A DNA stretch of 64,000 bases from Halomonas litopenaei (GCF_003045775.1 NZ_PXNS01000015.1:92567-156566), one strand, 5' to 3'; positions 24,789 through 34,737 are shown, counted from the stretch's first letter. Notes: a model not told the origin generated them from the letters alone. Numbers and translations are program-made.

Positions 24789-25355
24789 TCAATGACAGTC
24801 GCCGAGATTCTGGGCGACAAAGTCCCAGTGAATCAGCGGCCAGAGTTGCTCAACCGGAGACTTTCCACAGCCAAGATCCATGACCAGCAGCGGCCTGCCC
24901 GATGCGTCATCAAGCCGCTGGCCACGCGCACTGATCGTCAGGCTCATGCCACGGTTGGAGTGCAGCAGCCACAGCCAGCCTGGCCGCCGGTTCCCTTGCT
25001 CCTGTTCGTTTTCGACCCGCCCGTGCATCGCCTCTCTCAATCCTGTAAAGGAACCGAACGTCTGTGTCAGTTCCTCGTTCAGTCGACCCTCCGGTGCTGT
25101 CGGGCGCGGTAACAGGCAGTGCCAGAACAGGGTAAGGTTCCAGGCTTCGACCGCATGTTCGAGCACCTCACCATGGGCCTTTGACATTACGTCCTCGAGG
25201 GACCTCGTAGCCGTGCCTGAGCCGCTCGCCCAATGATTGAGCGCTGTCAGATGACGTTGATGGTCCCCCTGGTAGCGATCCTCGACCCAGGCCTTCGAGA
25301 GGTAGGGTTCCAGTTGGTGGCTATCGAAGGGCAGCGCAGGCAATTCAAGGATCAT
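24789..25355 (-). CDS. Fe/Mn superoxide dismutase homologue with lost metal ligands
   Basis: The 188-residue protein aligns along its length with SodB: it starts MILELPALPF and ends IHWDFVAQNL. Three of the four metal ligands are gone. The first His (EYHYGKHH in SodB) is Arg27 (EDRYQGDH). The second (WNHTFYW) is Leu74 (WNLTLFW). The last (DVWEHAYY) is Gly164 in DLGCGKSP; only Asp160 remains. The active-site Tyr is His35. A normal Fe or Mn site is therefore unlikely. The ATG at 25355 has GGAG upstream; the frame extends 20 codons further without similarity. It is divergent from the coiled-coil protein gene. Confidence 0.78.
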   Translation of the reverse strand: MILELPALPFDSHQLEPYLSKAWVEDRYQGDHQRHLTALNHWASGSGTATRSLEDVMSKAHGEVLEHAVEAWNLTLFWHCLLPRPTAPEGRLNEELTQTFGSFTGLREAMHGRVENEQEQGNRRPGWLWLLHSNRGMSLTISARGQRLDDASGRPLLVMDLGCGKSPVEQLWPLIHWDFVAQNLGDCH

Positions 25356-25589
25356 GGGGACTCCGGGGTCGTGAACGTCATGGTGAAGCGAGGTATGGCA
25401 GGTGCCCCACAGCAAGGCGTTGATAGGGATAGCGCTAACGCGTTATCCGTCTGCCGTGCGTAAATATGGTAAAAAACCTTACACTATCAGCCAACTTTGG
25501 CCGCCAAGGCCCGTGGCACGTGATCGGCCCTGAGCCAGCGATGTCATCCGGTGCCACAGTGCCACACGCTGAACCGCAAGGAGAGTTTC

Positions 25590-26459
25590 ATGGGGCATCC
25601 ACCGGAAGTCGGCCGTCCGGGCGCTATCGTACCCGATCCAGGAGAGAGTGTATCCGCCGCTCGCTATCGCCGGCCCCCGGCGCCTAGACTTTGGCCGTTA
25701 TGGCTACTGGTGCTGTTGATTATCTGTGCAGTGGGGGCCGCTGGCTGGCTGGCCTGGCAGGAACGTCAGCGGCTCGAGGGTGAGCTGACCCGCTTGAGGG
25801 GGGAGTTGTCCAACATTCATGCGCGGTTCGATGCCGAGCAGGGAGAAGGGGACCTGGTGGCGGACATCCAGCGTCGAGTGGCCGAACTCGAACAGCGGGA
25901 CGATGCCCTGGCCCAGCGACTCGAGTCGACCGCCGAGGATATAAGAAACACTGTTTCCGAACAGGCACAGACAACGCTGGACCAACACAGCAACAACGCC
26001 GACACTCTGCAGGACGTCGAAGAGCGTATCGCCTCCATCGCCGATACGCTGGCGGCGACACGCACATCGCTGGGTGCCGTTGAACGAGCCGGCGACAATG
26101 CCCGAGGTGCCCTGGAGGCTCGCATGGACCGCTTCGATGATGCCCGCGAGTCCTTTGCCGGCCGGTTGGGGTCGCTGACCACCAGGGTCGATGAGGTGGT
26201 AACGCGCCTGGATACCCGGCTGGGGCAGCTGTTGCCGCGGTTCGACACCCTGGAGCAGCGGCTTGCCTCCCTGGACGAGGACGTTGAAGGCCTGCGCCAA
26301 TCGCGCCAAGATGGTGCGGAGGAACGTCGCGCAATGGAAGCCAGGCTCGAGCAGCGCCTGGATGCGCTGGATGACAGCGCCCGGTCGCTTGGCGCCGATC
26401 TTCGCGAACTGCGTCAGTCCCAGCTCGCGTTCAGCGCCCAACTGGAGGCGCTGCGTTGA
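25590..26459 (+). CDS. Membrane-anchored coiled-coil protein of unknown function
   Basis: Not recognised as a named family. The 289-residue protein has a short cytoplasmic, Pro-rich N terminus, one membrane helix (residues ~36-58, WPLWLLVLLIICAVGAAGWL) and then ~230 residues of heptad-rich helix full of Leu, Glu, Arg, Asp and Gln, with pieces such as RLEGELTRLRGELSNI. The topology suggests a periplasmic rod attached to the inner membrane. The start at 25590 follows AAGGAGAG. It ends 32 bp before tamA on the same strand, which hints at a link with TamA/TamB across the periplasm. That link is inference. Confidence 0.8.
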   Translation: MGHPPEVGRPGAIVPDPGESVSAARYRRPPAPRLWPLWLLVLLIICAVGAAGWLAWQERQRLEGELTRLRGELSNIHARFDAEQGEGDLVADIQRRVAELEQRDDALAQRLESTAEDIRNTVSEQAQTTLDQHSNNADTLQDVEERIASIADTLAATRTSLGAVERAGDNARGALEARMDRFDDARESFAGRLGSLTTRVDEVVTRLDTRLGQLLPRFDTLEQRLASLDEDVEGLRQSRQDGAEERRAMEARLEQRLDALDDSARSLGADLRELRQSQLAFSAQLEALR

Positions 26460-26491
26460 TCCAGCACCCACGTCAGGAAAGCCAGTCTATT

Positions 26492-28372
26492 ATGGAAAAT
26501 CGCGTTCCCGCTCGTTCGGGTCTGGGTCCGTTCGTCCGTCGATCAGGGGCCGCCCTTTGCCTGGTCTCGGTGTCGGTGCCGGCCCTGGGCATGGATGCCG
26601 AGATCGTCGGTATCGAAGGGGATATGGCCAACAATGTCGAGGTCTACCTGCAGGGGCTCGACGGCAGCCAGTATCGTGTGGAGCGGCTGCGCAACGAGGT
26701 GGTTCGACTGACCCAGGAGGCGATGCGGGTCTACGGCTACTATGAACCGCAGATCGAGATGCGTTTCGACCGCGATGACGAGCCCCAGGAGGTCTTCCTC
26801 ACCATCGACAAGGGGGAGCCGGTCAAGCTGGAAGTGATCGATTTCACCCTGGAGGGCGACGCCCGCGATGACGCCCCCTTTCAGTTGGCGATCGACGCCT
26901 ATCCGCAAGAGGAAGGCGACATCCTCAAACACGCCCCCTACGAGAGTCTCAAGGGTAGGCTGCAGGGCCTGACCGTGGAGCGAGGCTACTTCGATTGGCA
27001 GTTCACCGATGAGCGCATGGAAATTCGCCCCTGGGCCAACAGCGCCCGGCTGTACTTGGGCATGGACAGCGGGCCGCGCTATCGCTTCGGCAGGGTCAAT
27101 TTCAAGGGCCATCACATCGTCGAGGAACGCCTGCGCAATCTGGTGCCCTTCGACTACGGCGATCCTTACCTGGCAAGCGACGTCGCCGAACTCAACAACC
27201 AGTTGAGCGAGACCGAATGGTTCGGCTCGCTGACGGTACGCCCCCGCCTGGAACGCCAGAAGGGCTCCCTGGCGCTGCCCGAGAACGACAATTGGTGGTA
27301 CTCGGTGGACGTCGCGGAGATCCCGACGCCGTACCAGGGGCCGCGGATCAGCCGCGACGCTCTGGCGGTGGCGCTTGGACTGTATCCACCGGAATTCCCG
27401 ACCATGCCGATCGATGTCAGCGTGACGCCGGCGGATCGTCACCAGTTCGAGGCGGGTATCGGCTTCGCCACCGATGTGGGGCCGCGCCTGCAGTTCTCCT
27501 GGGAGCAGCCCTGGGTCAACCGCTACGGCCATAGCTGGACCAATCAGCTATATCTGTCGGCACCGGATCAGCAGTTCAGCGGCACCTACAAGATCCCGCT
27601 GGAGGATCCGCTCAACGATAGCTACCGACTGCAGTACGGGCTGCGCCAGCAGGACATCGAGGACACCGAAAGCTTCGAGAGTACTGTCGATTTTGGTCGG
27701 CACTGGGTGTTCGAGAATGACTGGGAGCAGACGATCTATCTGCGCGCCACCTACGAGGACTTCACCCAGGGTGACCAGTCCGACCAGGTACTGCTGCTTT
27801 ATCCCGGGGTAAGCTGGTCGCGCACCCGTACCCGCAACCCTCAGTTTCCCACCTGGGGCGATCGCCAGAATCTCGAACTGCAGTACTCCAGCGACGCGTG
27901 GGGCTCTGACGCCGAGTTTTTCCGCATGACCGGCGATACCGCCTGGATCCGCAAGTTGGGTGACGACAACCGCTTTATTGGCCGACTAGGTGTCGGCGCG
28001 ATCAATACCGACGATTTCGAGAAGATCCCTCCTTCGCTTCGCTTCTTTACCGGTGGTGACTCCAGCGTGCGTGGCTACAGCTACGAGTCGCTGTCGCCGG
28101 AAGACGAGAACGGCGACCTGGAAGGCGGTCAGCACGAGTTCACCGCCAGCGTCGAGGCCCAGCGCCGGATCACCGGCAAGTGGTGGGGCGCGGCCTTCTT
28201 CGATGTCGGTGACGCCTTCTCCGAGTGGTGGCCTGGCGACCTGAACAAGGGCGCGGGTCTGGGCGTGCGCTGGATTTCTCCGGTCGGCCCGATCCGCTTC
28301 GATGTCGCCCATCCCTTCGATGACGAAGACGACAATTTCCGGCTGCACTTCGCCATCGGGCCCGAGTTTTGA
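26492..28372 (+). CDS. tamA: Translocation and assembly module outer-membrane protein TamA
   Basis: Omp85-family beta-barrel protein that works with TamB in outer-membrane protein insertion and lipid transport. It has a signal peptide (core ALCLVSVSVPALG) and N-terminal POTRA domains (residues ~30-270). A C-terminal 16-strand barrel follows, with the Omp85 lid-lock motif in GGDSSVRGYSYESL and a terminal aromatic residue (IGPEF). The length is 626 residues. ATG 26492 is preferred to an in-frame TTG at 26456 because the signal peptide follows directly. tamB starts 34 bp downstream. Confidence 0.94.
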   Translation: MENRVPARSGLGPFVRRSGAALCLVSVSVPALGMDAEIVGIEGDMANNVEVYLQGLDGSQYRVERLRNEVVRLTQEAMRVYGYYEPQIEMRFDRDDEPQEVFLTIDKGEPVKLEVIDFTLEGDARDDAPFQLAIDAYPQEEGDILKHAPYESLKGRLQGLTVERGYFDWQFTDERMEIRPWANSARLYLGMDSGPRYRFGRVNFKGHHIVEERLRNLVPFDYGDPYLASDVAELNNQLSETEWFGSLTVRPRLERQKGSLALPENDNWWYSVDVAEIPTPYQGPRISRDALAVALGLYPPEFPTMPIDVSVTPADRHQFEAGIGFATDVGPRLQFSWEQPWVNRYGHSWTNQLYLSAPDQQFSGTYKIPLEDPLNDSYRLQYGLRQQDIEDTESFESTVDFGRHWVFENDWEQTIYLRATYEDFTQGDQSDQVLLLYPGVSWSRTRTRNPQFPTWGDRQNLELQYSSDAWGSDAEFFRMTGDTAWIRKLGDDNRFIGRLGVGAINTDDFEKIPPSLRFFTGGDSSVRGYSYESLSPEDENGDLEGGQHEFTASVEAQRRITGKWWGAAFFDVGDAFSEWWPGDLNKGAGLGVRWISPVGPIRFDVAHPFDDEDDNFRLHFAIGPEF

Positions 28373-28406
28373 ACCCGATGCCGCTGGCCCCTGACACGAG
28401 GCTTCA

Positions 28407-31400
28407 ATGAGAAAAGGACGCGCCCTGTGGGCCCTGACACGTCTGCTGATCTGGCTGCCGTTGACCCTGGTTGGCCTGGTGCTGCTGATTGGCGGCCTGG
28501 TGCTGAGTCCCTGGGGCACCCGAATGGCGCTGGATCAGGGCCAGCGCATGGGCTTTCTCGAGTACGAGGCGGTCGAAGGCGCGCTGCTCGACACCTTTGC
28601 GCTGGATGGCTTTCGCATGGAGATGGGCAGCCTGCGGCTGTCAGTGGACGCGTTGTCGCTGTCCTGGGCAGAGGACTGCGTTCTTGATGGCCGGCTGTGT
28701 CTTGATTACCTGAGGGTGTCGGGTACTGACGTCCGCCTGGGCGAGAGCGAAGCCGCGGAGGAGCCTCCCGTCGAACCCGAGCCGACCAGTGCCGAGCCGG
28801 GGCCCCTGGCGCTGCCGTTTCCCGTCGAGATCCGTGAACTGGCGGTCGAGGACGTCGCCGTGCAACTGGCCGACGGCACTCGACTGGCCTGGGACAGCTT
28901 CACCACCGCGGCGGTGGCCGAGGGCGATACCCTTAGCGTTCGACCTACGCGCCTGGCGGGTCTTCATCTGACCCTGCCGTTGACGCCCGGCGCCATGCTG
29001 GCCCTGAGCGACGCCGAACACGAAGGGCCCATCGTCAGCGCCGAGGCCATCGACGCCGCCATCGCGGTGCGCTCGCCGTTGCCGAGCGAGGCCGCCGCCG
29101 AGATGGAAGGGGCCGCAGCCAAGGCCGATGACATCCCGCTGGGTGAGCGTGAGCGTCTGGTGCTGCCCGAGGTCACCTTGCCACTGGCCATTGAAGTACC
29201 CGAGCTGGTGGTCGAGGACACCACCGTCGACGGTGCCTTCGACTACCACGTCGAGCGTCTGGACCTGAGTCTCGATGCCCGCGGCCAGACCGTTACCATC
29301 GAGCCCCTGGCGGTGGCCTCCGCCGATGCCGACGCCGAGCTCCAGGCCCGCGCCACGTTGAGCGGCGACTACCCGCTGGAGCTCAATTTTGCCGCCGATC
29401 TGTACCTGCCGGAAATCTTCCCGGCGCTGTCCGGCGAGCGGGTCGAGCTGAGTGCAGCCGGCAGTCTGGCCGACCTGGAAATCGACCTGAAGACCTCGGG
29501 CCCGGTGGACACCCACCTGGTCGCCCGACTCGACGCCCTCGACCCCACGTTGCCCTTCAGCGCCACCTTCCAGAGCCCCAGACTGCAATGGCCGCTGCCT
29601 GGCATGGACAGCCCCCTGCCTGAAGGCATCGAAGAGACTGGCGAGGTGAGCGACGCCGAGACAAGCGCACCAGACAATGCTGAAGCTGGCAATGCCACCG
29701 CTGCCACGGCCGAGGTGGAGCCGTGGATCGCCCGCGATCTGGATCTCGCCATCGAGGGTTCCCTGACCGGCTATACGCTGCAACTGGCCCTGGCCGCCGA
29801 GGGACCGGATGTACCGCCAACCACCCTGGCCCTTCAGGGCCAGGGGGATCTTTCACAGTTTGCCTGGGCGCCTCTTGAGGTCGCACCGGAGGGTGCCGGC
29901 GCGCTCAGCACCGAGGGACGTGTCGACTGGTCTGACGGCGTCTCGGTGGAGGCGGCAGCGACCCTCACGGACCTTAATCCGGAACCCTTCGTCGAAGGGC
30001 TCGCGGGGGATATCGACGGCACCCTGCAGGTGGCTTTCACCCAGACCGATGAGGGTTGGCGGGTGGAGGTGCCGGCGCTGGAGATCGAGGGTACCCTCGA
30101 TGGCCGACCGCTGTCGCTGGAGGCCCAGCTCGCCGGCAACAGCAATATGCAATGGGACATCGACAGCCTCGATTTCCGCCAGGGCGACAATCGCATCCAG
30201 GCCGTCGGCCAGGTCAGCGAGTCCAACCTCGACGTCGACGCCGAGATATCACTGCCGGACATGGCGAGCCTGTATCCGGGGCTTGCCGGCCAGCTATCCG
30301 GAGACATCACGGCCAGCGGCAGCCTCCAGGCGCCCCAGCTTGACCTTGCCTTGAATGGCAGCGGGGTAGCGTTCGAGGAAAATCGTGTCGGCGAGCTGTC
30401 GCTGTCCGGCCGTGTGGCCGGAATCGACGACCCCGAGCTCGATATTGGTCTTGAGGCAAGACAGGTCGAAGCCGGCGGTCAGCGATTCTCCGATATCGCC
30501 CTGGCTCTCGATGGGCGGCTGTCGGATCACCGCCTGGAGCTCACCGTGGAAGGCAGCGAGGAGGGGCCACTCAACCGTCTGGTGCTGGCCCTTGACGGGG
30601 CCATGAACGAGGCCCGCGACCGCTATCAGGGCACCTTGTCGCCGCTGGAGGTCACGCTGCCCCAGGGCGATATCGCCCTCGATGATCCGCTGAGCTTCGA
30701 GGCTGACCTGGCCGCGGGGTCGGTCCAGGCCGAGCCCTTCTGCCTGGCACGTCGCCAGGGCGGCGCCGTGTGCATCAGTGAGCCGCTGAGCGCCTCGGCG
30801 GACGCCGGCTCGCTGACCCTCGAGATCAATGAGCTGCCCATGGACCTGGTCAACGAGGCCTTGCCTCAGGGCTGGGCCATCGACGGCGACACCGGCGCTC
30901 GTGTCGTCGCTGGCTGGTCGGCCGGCGGCAGTCGCTGGCAGGCCGACGTCCAGGTCGACAGCGAGGTCAGCGTGACCGGCGAGGACGCCTATGGCCAGCC
31001 TTGGTCGGTGCCAGCCACCAGCATGTCGCTCAGTGCAGACGCCAGCGAGGCCCGCATCGACATGGACCTGGCGCTGTCACTGGCCCAGAGCGGCGATATC
31101 GACCTGGCCCTGGCCATCGACGATCCCATGGGACGCGGCGGCCTGGACGGTACCCTGACCATCACCGACGTGCGCCTGGCACCCTATCAGCCGTTGGCGG
31201 CCGGCCTCGATAAACTCGAGGGCAGTCTTGGCGGCACCATCCGTATCGCCGGCAGCCGCGAGGCCCCCGACCTCAGTGGCGACATCAGTCTGACCGGGCT
31301 CAGGGTCCACGGTGGTGATATTCCCCTGGCGGTCACCGACGGACGGCTGGATATCGCGCTGTCCGGCGACAGCGCGCGGATTTCCGGCCATGTGGACGCC

Positions 31401-32495
31401 GAGGAAGGGCGCCTGAATATCAGCGGTGACGCCGCCTGGCCTGACGGTAGCTGGGAGGCCAACATGGCGCTGTCCGCGGTGCAGGATCCACTGCTCGCCG
31501 CCATGCCGGCCTTCGGCAAGCTGAAGCTGGCCCCGGACCTGACCATCACCGCCAACCCCTCGCGACTGCGGGTACGTGGCGAGGTGCGGATCCCCTGGGC
31601 CAGGCTCAAGGTCGGTGACGTTCCGGCGTCCGCGGTCACCCCGAGCGGTGACGAGATCATCATCACCCGCGAGATGGACGAGGAGGCCAAGGAGGCCGAA
31701 CGGCGTGCCCAGGAAGACCCGGTAGGAGAATCCACCGCCGAGGCCATGGCCGAGGCGGGCATGGCCATCGACATCCGCGTACGGCTGCTGCTGGGACCCG
31801 ACATGCGCCTGAGCGCCTACGGTCTGCAGACCGAGCTCGAAGGGGATCTGGAGGTGCGCCAGAACAACGGGCCGCTGCAGTTGTTCGGCGACGTCAGCCT
31901 GGTCGATGGCCGCTTCCGTGCCTACGGCCAGGATCTGCAGATTCGCCAGGGCAAGCTGATCTTCGCCGGCCCGCCGAGTCTGCCGACGCTGGACTTCGAG
32001 GCCATCCGTAACCCGGCCAGCACCGAAGACGGAGTGATCGCCGGTCTCAAGGTCACCGGTACCGCCAGCCAGCCCGATCTGGAGATCTTCTCCGAGCCGT
32101 CGATGGACGAGTCTCGGGCGCTGTCCTACGTGCTGCGCGGCCGGGCGCCGGATGACAGCGGCGACTCCAGCGGCGCCCTGACCTCGGCGCTGATCGGCCT
32201 GACCCTGGGCAAGACCGGGGGGGCGGTAGGCGCCATGGGTGAGGCCTTCGGCATCCAGGATCTGTCACTGGATACCTCCGGCAGTGGCGAGAGCAGTCAG
32301 GTGGTGGTCAGCGGCCGTCTCACCGACCGTCTGGAGGTGGGCTACGGCGTCGGCATCTTCTCGCCCATCGCCGAGCTGACCCTGACCTACCAGCTATGGA
32401 GGAGCCTCTACCTGGAAGCGGTCTCCGGCGCCGCCCAGGCGGTGGACCTGATCTACACCTGGAGCCTGCCGGGAGATCCTCCGGAACTGCAGTGA
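28407..32495 (+). CDS. tamB: Translocation and assembly module protein TamB
   Basis: A 1362-residue AsmA-like bridging protein. A single N-terminal membrane helix (residues ~8-32, LLIWLPLTLVGLVLLIGGLVL) anchors it in the inner membrane. The body is an extended beta-taco of repeated amphipathic strands. The C-terminal ~300 residues are the conserved DUF490/TamB domain, which interacts with TamA (around LQLFGDVSLVDGRFRAYGQD and VVVSGRLTDRLEVGYGVGIF). An acidic Glu/Ala-rich insertion occurs near residues 410-430. It forms an operon with tamA; a long palindrome follows. Confidence 0.95.
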   Translation: MRKGRALWALTRLLIWLPLTLVGLVLLIGGLVLSPWGTRMALDQGQRMGFLEYEAVEGALLDTFALDGFRMEMGSLRLSVDALSLSWAEDCVLDGRLCLDYLRVSGTDVRLGESEAAEEPPVEPEPTSAEPGPLALPFPVEIRELAVEDVAVQLADGTRLAWDSFTTAAVAEGDTLSVRPTRLAGLHLTLPLTPGAMLALSDAEHEGPIVSAEAIDAAIAVRSPLPSEAAAEMEGAAAKADDIPLGERERLVLPEVTLPLAIEVPELVVEDTTVDGAFDYHVERLDLSLDARGQTVTIEPLAVASADADAELQARATLSGDYPLELNFAADLYLPEIFPALSGERVELSAAGSLADLEIDLKTSGPVDTHLVARLDALDPTLPFSATFQSPRLQWPLPGMDSPLPEGIEETGEVSDAETSAPDNAEAGNATAATAEVEPWIARDLDLAIEGSLTGYTLQLALAAEGPDVPPTTLALQGQGDLSQFAWAPLEVAPEGAGALSTEGRVDWSDGVSVEAAATLTDLNPEPFVEGLAGDIDGTLQVAFTQTDEGWRVEVPALEIEGTLDGRPLSLEAQLAGNSNMQWDIDSLDFRQGDNRIQAVGQVSESNLDVDAEISLPDMASLYPGLAGQLSGDITASGSLQAPQLDLALNGSGVAFEENRVGELSLSGRVAGIDDPELDIGLEARQVEAGGQRFSDIALALDGRLSDHRLELTVEGSEEGPLNRLVLALDGAMNEARDRYQGTLSPLEVTLPQGDIALDDPLSFEADLAAGSVQAEPFCLARRQGGAVCISEPLSASADAGSLTLEINELPMDLVNEALPQGWAIDGDTGARVVAGWSAGGSRWQADVQVDSEVSVTGEDAYGQPWSVPATSMSLSADASEARIDMDLALSLAQSGDIDLALAIDDPMGRGGLDGTLTITDVRLAPYQPLAAGLDKLEGSLGGTIRIAGSREAPDLSGDISLTGLRVHGGDIPLAVTDGRLDIALSGDSARISGHVDAEEGRLNISGDAAWPDGSWEANMALSAVQDPLLAAMPAFGKLKLAPDLTITANPSRLRVRGEVRIPWARLKVGDVPASAVTPSGDEIIITREMDEEAKEAERRAQEDPVGESTAEAMAEAGMAIDIRVRLLLGPDMRLSAYGLQTELEGDLEVRQNNGPLQLFGDVSLVDGRFRAYGQDLQIRQGKLIFAGPPSLPTLDFEAIRNPASTEDGVIAGLKVTGTASQPDLEIFSEPSMDESRALSYVLRGRAPDDSGDSSGALTSALIGLTLGKTGGAVGAMGEAFGIQDLSLDTSGSGESSQVVVSGRLTDRLEVGYGVGIFSPIAELTLTYQLWRSLYLEAVSGAAQAVDLIYTWSLPGDPPELQ

Positions 32496-32533
32496 CCAAG
32501 CGCGCAGCACTCCACGCAACACACGGCGTAAAG

Positions 32534-32567
32534 CACAAGAGCCCCGGCCATGGCCGGGGCTCTTGTG
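32534..32567. terminator. Palindromic bidirectional terminator after tamB
   Basis: A 34-bp perfect palindrome: CACAAGAGCCCCGGCCA (32534-32550) meets its complement directly. It lies between tamB and a convergent gene. RNA from either strand forms the same hairpin; T tracts are short. Confidence 0.75.
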
Positions 32568-32622
32568 TGATGATGCGTGACATTGTTTGATCTGAGTTGC
32601 CCTTGCATGAGCAGGAGCCATG

Positions 32623-33669
32623 TCATTGCTTGTCCAGCGACAATTCCTGCAGGTAGCGCGCCAGCCGTCGGCCAAGCCAGGGGCGAGGGCGGCGAGGGCC
32701 TGGCTCCATGAATCCGACATGGCCGCCGCGTTCGGCGACTTCCAGGGTCACCAGCGGCGAGCGAGCCGGGAAACGCTCGATTAGGTCGGCCGGCATGAAA
32801 GGATCGTCACGGGCATGCAGCATCAGGGTGGGAACGGCCACCCGATCGAGCACCGGGCCGCTGGAGGCACGGGCATAGTAGTCATCGGCGTCCCGGAAGC
32901 CGTGCATCGGCGCCGTGATGACGTCGTCGTAGTCGCGCAGGCGCTTCAGCCGGCGCACCTGCTCGACGCTGACCTTGAGGGAAAGCTCGCCGCGTTCGAG
33001 CCGAGGTATCACCTTGCGCTTGAGCGAGGCCAGCAGGTGGCGTTCGTAGACCCGCGAAAAACCCTCGCCCAGGCGCTGGGCGCAGGCCGCCAGATCCAGC
33101 GGCGCGCTGATCACCACCGCGGCGTCGAGCCCCAACGAGTTAGCGTCCTCTTCGGCGACCAGCCGAAGCAGCATATTGCCCCCCAGCGACACGCCACCGG
33201 CGACCTTGGGTGCCTCGGGATAGCGATCGCCCAGTACCTCAAGCAATACCTTGGCGTCGCCGGTATCGCCGCTGTGGTAAGCGCGCGGCAAGCGGTTGGG
33301 GCGTGAGCCACAGCCACGGAAGTGCATCAGCAACGCCCGATAGCCCTGGTCTCTGGCGGCCGCCAGCAGATCGTGCGCGTAGGGCGAGGTGATTCCCCCC
33401 TCGAGGCCATGGAACAGCACGAACAGCGGGGCGCTCTGGTCATCGGGTTCCGGCAGCACCCAGCTAAGCTCCACCTCGTCACCGTCGGGCAGGTCGAGAA
33501 ATTCCTGTCGCCAGTCCACCTCCGCGGGACGAAGTACCCTCGGCAGCAGGGTCTGGACATGCGGATTGGACAGCCAGCGGGCGGCACGAAAGCCGCCCGG
33601 TGTCGCTGCATCCGCGCGAAGGCCCGAGGTGGCAGGGGACAAGCTTGAACGGGCGTCAGGCTGGGGCAA
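32623..33669 (-). CDS. YheT-family alpha/beta hydrolase
   Basis: A 348-residue COG0429 hydrolase. The oxyanion segment is FHGLEGG, the nucleophile elbow is GGVSLGGNM with the Ser, and the acid is the Asp in HARDDPFMP. The catalytic His is in RGGHVGFM. An N-terminal NPHVQTLLPRV is typical of YheT and the related eukaryotic ABHD1/3 lipases. The substrate is unknown, probably an ester or lipid. It is followed on the same strand, upstream in coordinate terms, by the LysR gene, with a 30-bp gap. Confidence 0.9.
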   Translation of the reverse strand: MPQPDARSSLSPATSGLRADAATPGGFRAARWLSNPHVQTLLPRVLRPAEVDWRQEFLDLPDGDEVELSWVLPEPDDQSAPLFVLFHGLEGGITSPYAHDLLAAARDQGYRALLMHFRGCGSRPNRLPRAYHSGDTGDAKVLLEVLGDRYPEAPKVAGGVSLGGNMLLRLVAEEDANSLGLDAAVVISAPLDLAACAQRLGEGFSRVYERHLLASLKRKVIPRLERGELSLKVSVEQVRRLKRLRDYDDVITAPMHGFRDADDYYARASSGPVLDRVAVPTLMLHARDDPFMPADLIERFPARSPLVTLEVAERGGHVGFMEPGPRRPRPWLGRRLARYLQELSLDKQ

Positions 33670-33699
33670 GGCTAGGTCTCCGCTGGGTGGTCGGGGGCA

Positions 33700-34629
33700 T
33701 CATGGTTGAGCCTCGGTCTCGAGGGCGTGAGCACACAGCTCCTGCCAGGCGGCGTCGACCGCCGCGCGACGGGTCGAGAGGTGGCGATACAGGCGAATAT
33801 CGAAGGACACCGTCCAGCGTGGCGGTCCTGCCGCCACCAGCGCGCCGGAGGCCAGCGCCTCGCCCAGGCTGCGCTCGGGCAACCAGCCCAGCCCATAGCC
33901 CAGCGCGACGAGTTCTCGGATATTGCCGCTCTGTACGCTCTCGTTGAGCACCGTCAGGGTAGGGGCGTCGCCGAGTCGGTCCAGGTGGGAGCGGATGGCG
34001 GCATCGATCATGCCCCGGGGATGATAGGCGATCAATGGCAGGGCGCGCCCCTTGCCGCCTTCCAGCGCAAAGCGAGGCTGGCCGCTGGCATCCGGCAGGC
34101 ACACCGGCATAAAGCGCTCGCGGCCGATGACGCAATAATCGGTGTCCTCGTTGGCCAGCTCCAGCGGATTGCCGCTGGTCGGCCAGTAGCACAGGGCAAG
34201 ATCGATCTCGCCGGAGGCAAGTCCCTGGAAATAGTCGCCCACCAGCCAGGCGGTGGCACGCAGGTAGGGCTGCAGCGGCGGTGGCGACTGCCAGCCGCTG
34301 AGCCACTGGGGCAGGAACTGCGCCAGCAGGCTCTGGGGTGCCCCCAGGCGTAGCTGTCCGGCCTGTTCCTCAGCCATCTGCGCCAGTCGCTGGCGGGTCA
34401 GGTCGACCCGCCGGGTGACGTCGTGACACATGGCGAGGAAGGCCTCGCCGGCCGGCGTCAGCGACAGCGGCAGGGTCTGACGGTTGATCAGGGTGGTGCC
34501 CATCTCCTCTTCGAGCAGCTTGATGCGCCGAGAGAAGGTGGGCTGGGTCACGTTCTGTTCTTCGGCGGCACGGGAAAAATGACGCGTGCGGGCCAAGGCG
34601 AGAAAGTCTTCCAGCCAACGTATTTCCAT
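33700..34629 (-). CDS. LysR-family transcriptional regulator
   Basis: A 309-residue regulator with an N-terminal winged helix-turn-helix (FLALARTRHFSRAAEEQNVT and QPTFSRRIKLLEEEMG) and a C-terminal periplasmic-binding-like effector domain. The helix-turn-helix resembles that of the hypochlorite-responsive HypT/YjiE group, and the protein has a late IRELVALGYGLGWLP segment. The effector is unknown. It lies downstream of the ABC transporter operon on the same strand, after a strong hairpin, and upstream of the YheT gene, so it is probably transcribed with the latter. Confidence 0.9.
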   Translation of the reverse strand: MEIRWLEDFLALARTRHFSRAAEEQNVTQPTFSRRIKLLEEEMGTTLINRQTLPLSLTPAGEAFLAMCHDVTRRVDLTRQRLAQMAEEQAGQLRLGAPQSLLAQFLPQWLSGWQSPPPLQPYLRATAWLVGDYFQGLASGEIDLALCYWPTSGNPLELANEDTDYCVIGRERFMPVCLPDASGQPRFALEGGKGRALPLIAYHPRGMIDAAIRSHLDRLGDAPTLTVLNESVQSGNIRELVALGYGLGWLPERSLGEALASGALVAAGPPRWTVSFDIRLYRHLSTRRAAVDAAWQELCAHALETEAQP

Positions 34630-34673
34630 GGAAGTATCACCTGTCCTGCGAAACGTCGATTGTGCCAGATAAC

Positions 34674-34699
34674 CCGACGCCGGGCGTACCCGGCGTCGG
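34674..34699 (-). terminator. Hairpin after the ABC transporter operon
   Basis: CCGACGCCGGG (34674-34684) and CCCGGCGTCGG (34689-34699) form a perfect 11-bp stem with loop CGTA. It separates the last transporter gene from the LysR gene on the minus strand. No long T tract is seen. Confidence 0.65.
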
Positions 34700-34737
34700 C
34701 GTGTTGCAGGTGACGGCGATGGAGGTCAAGGCAGCGG

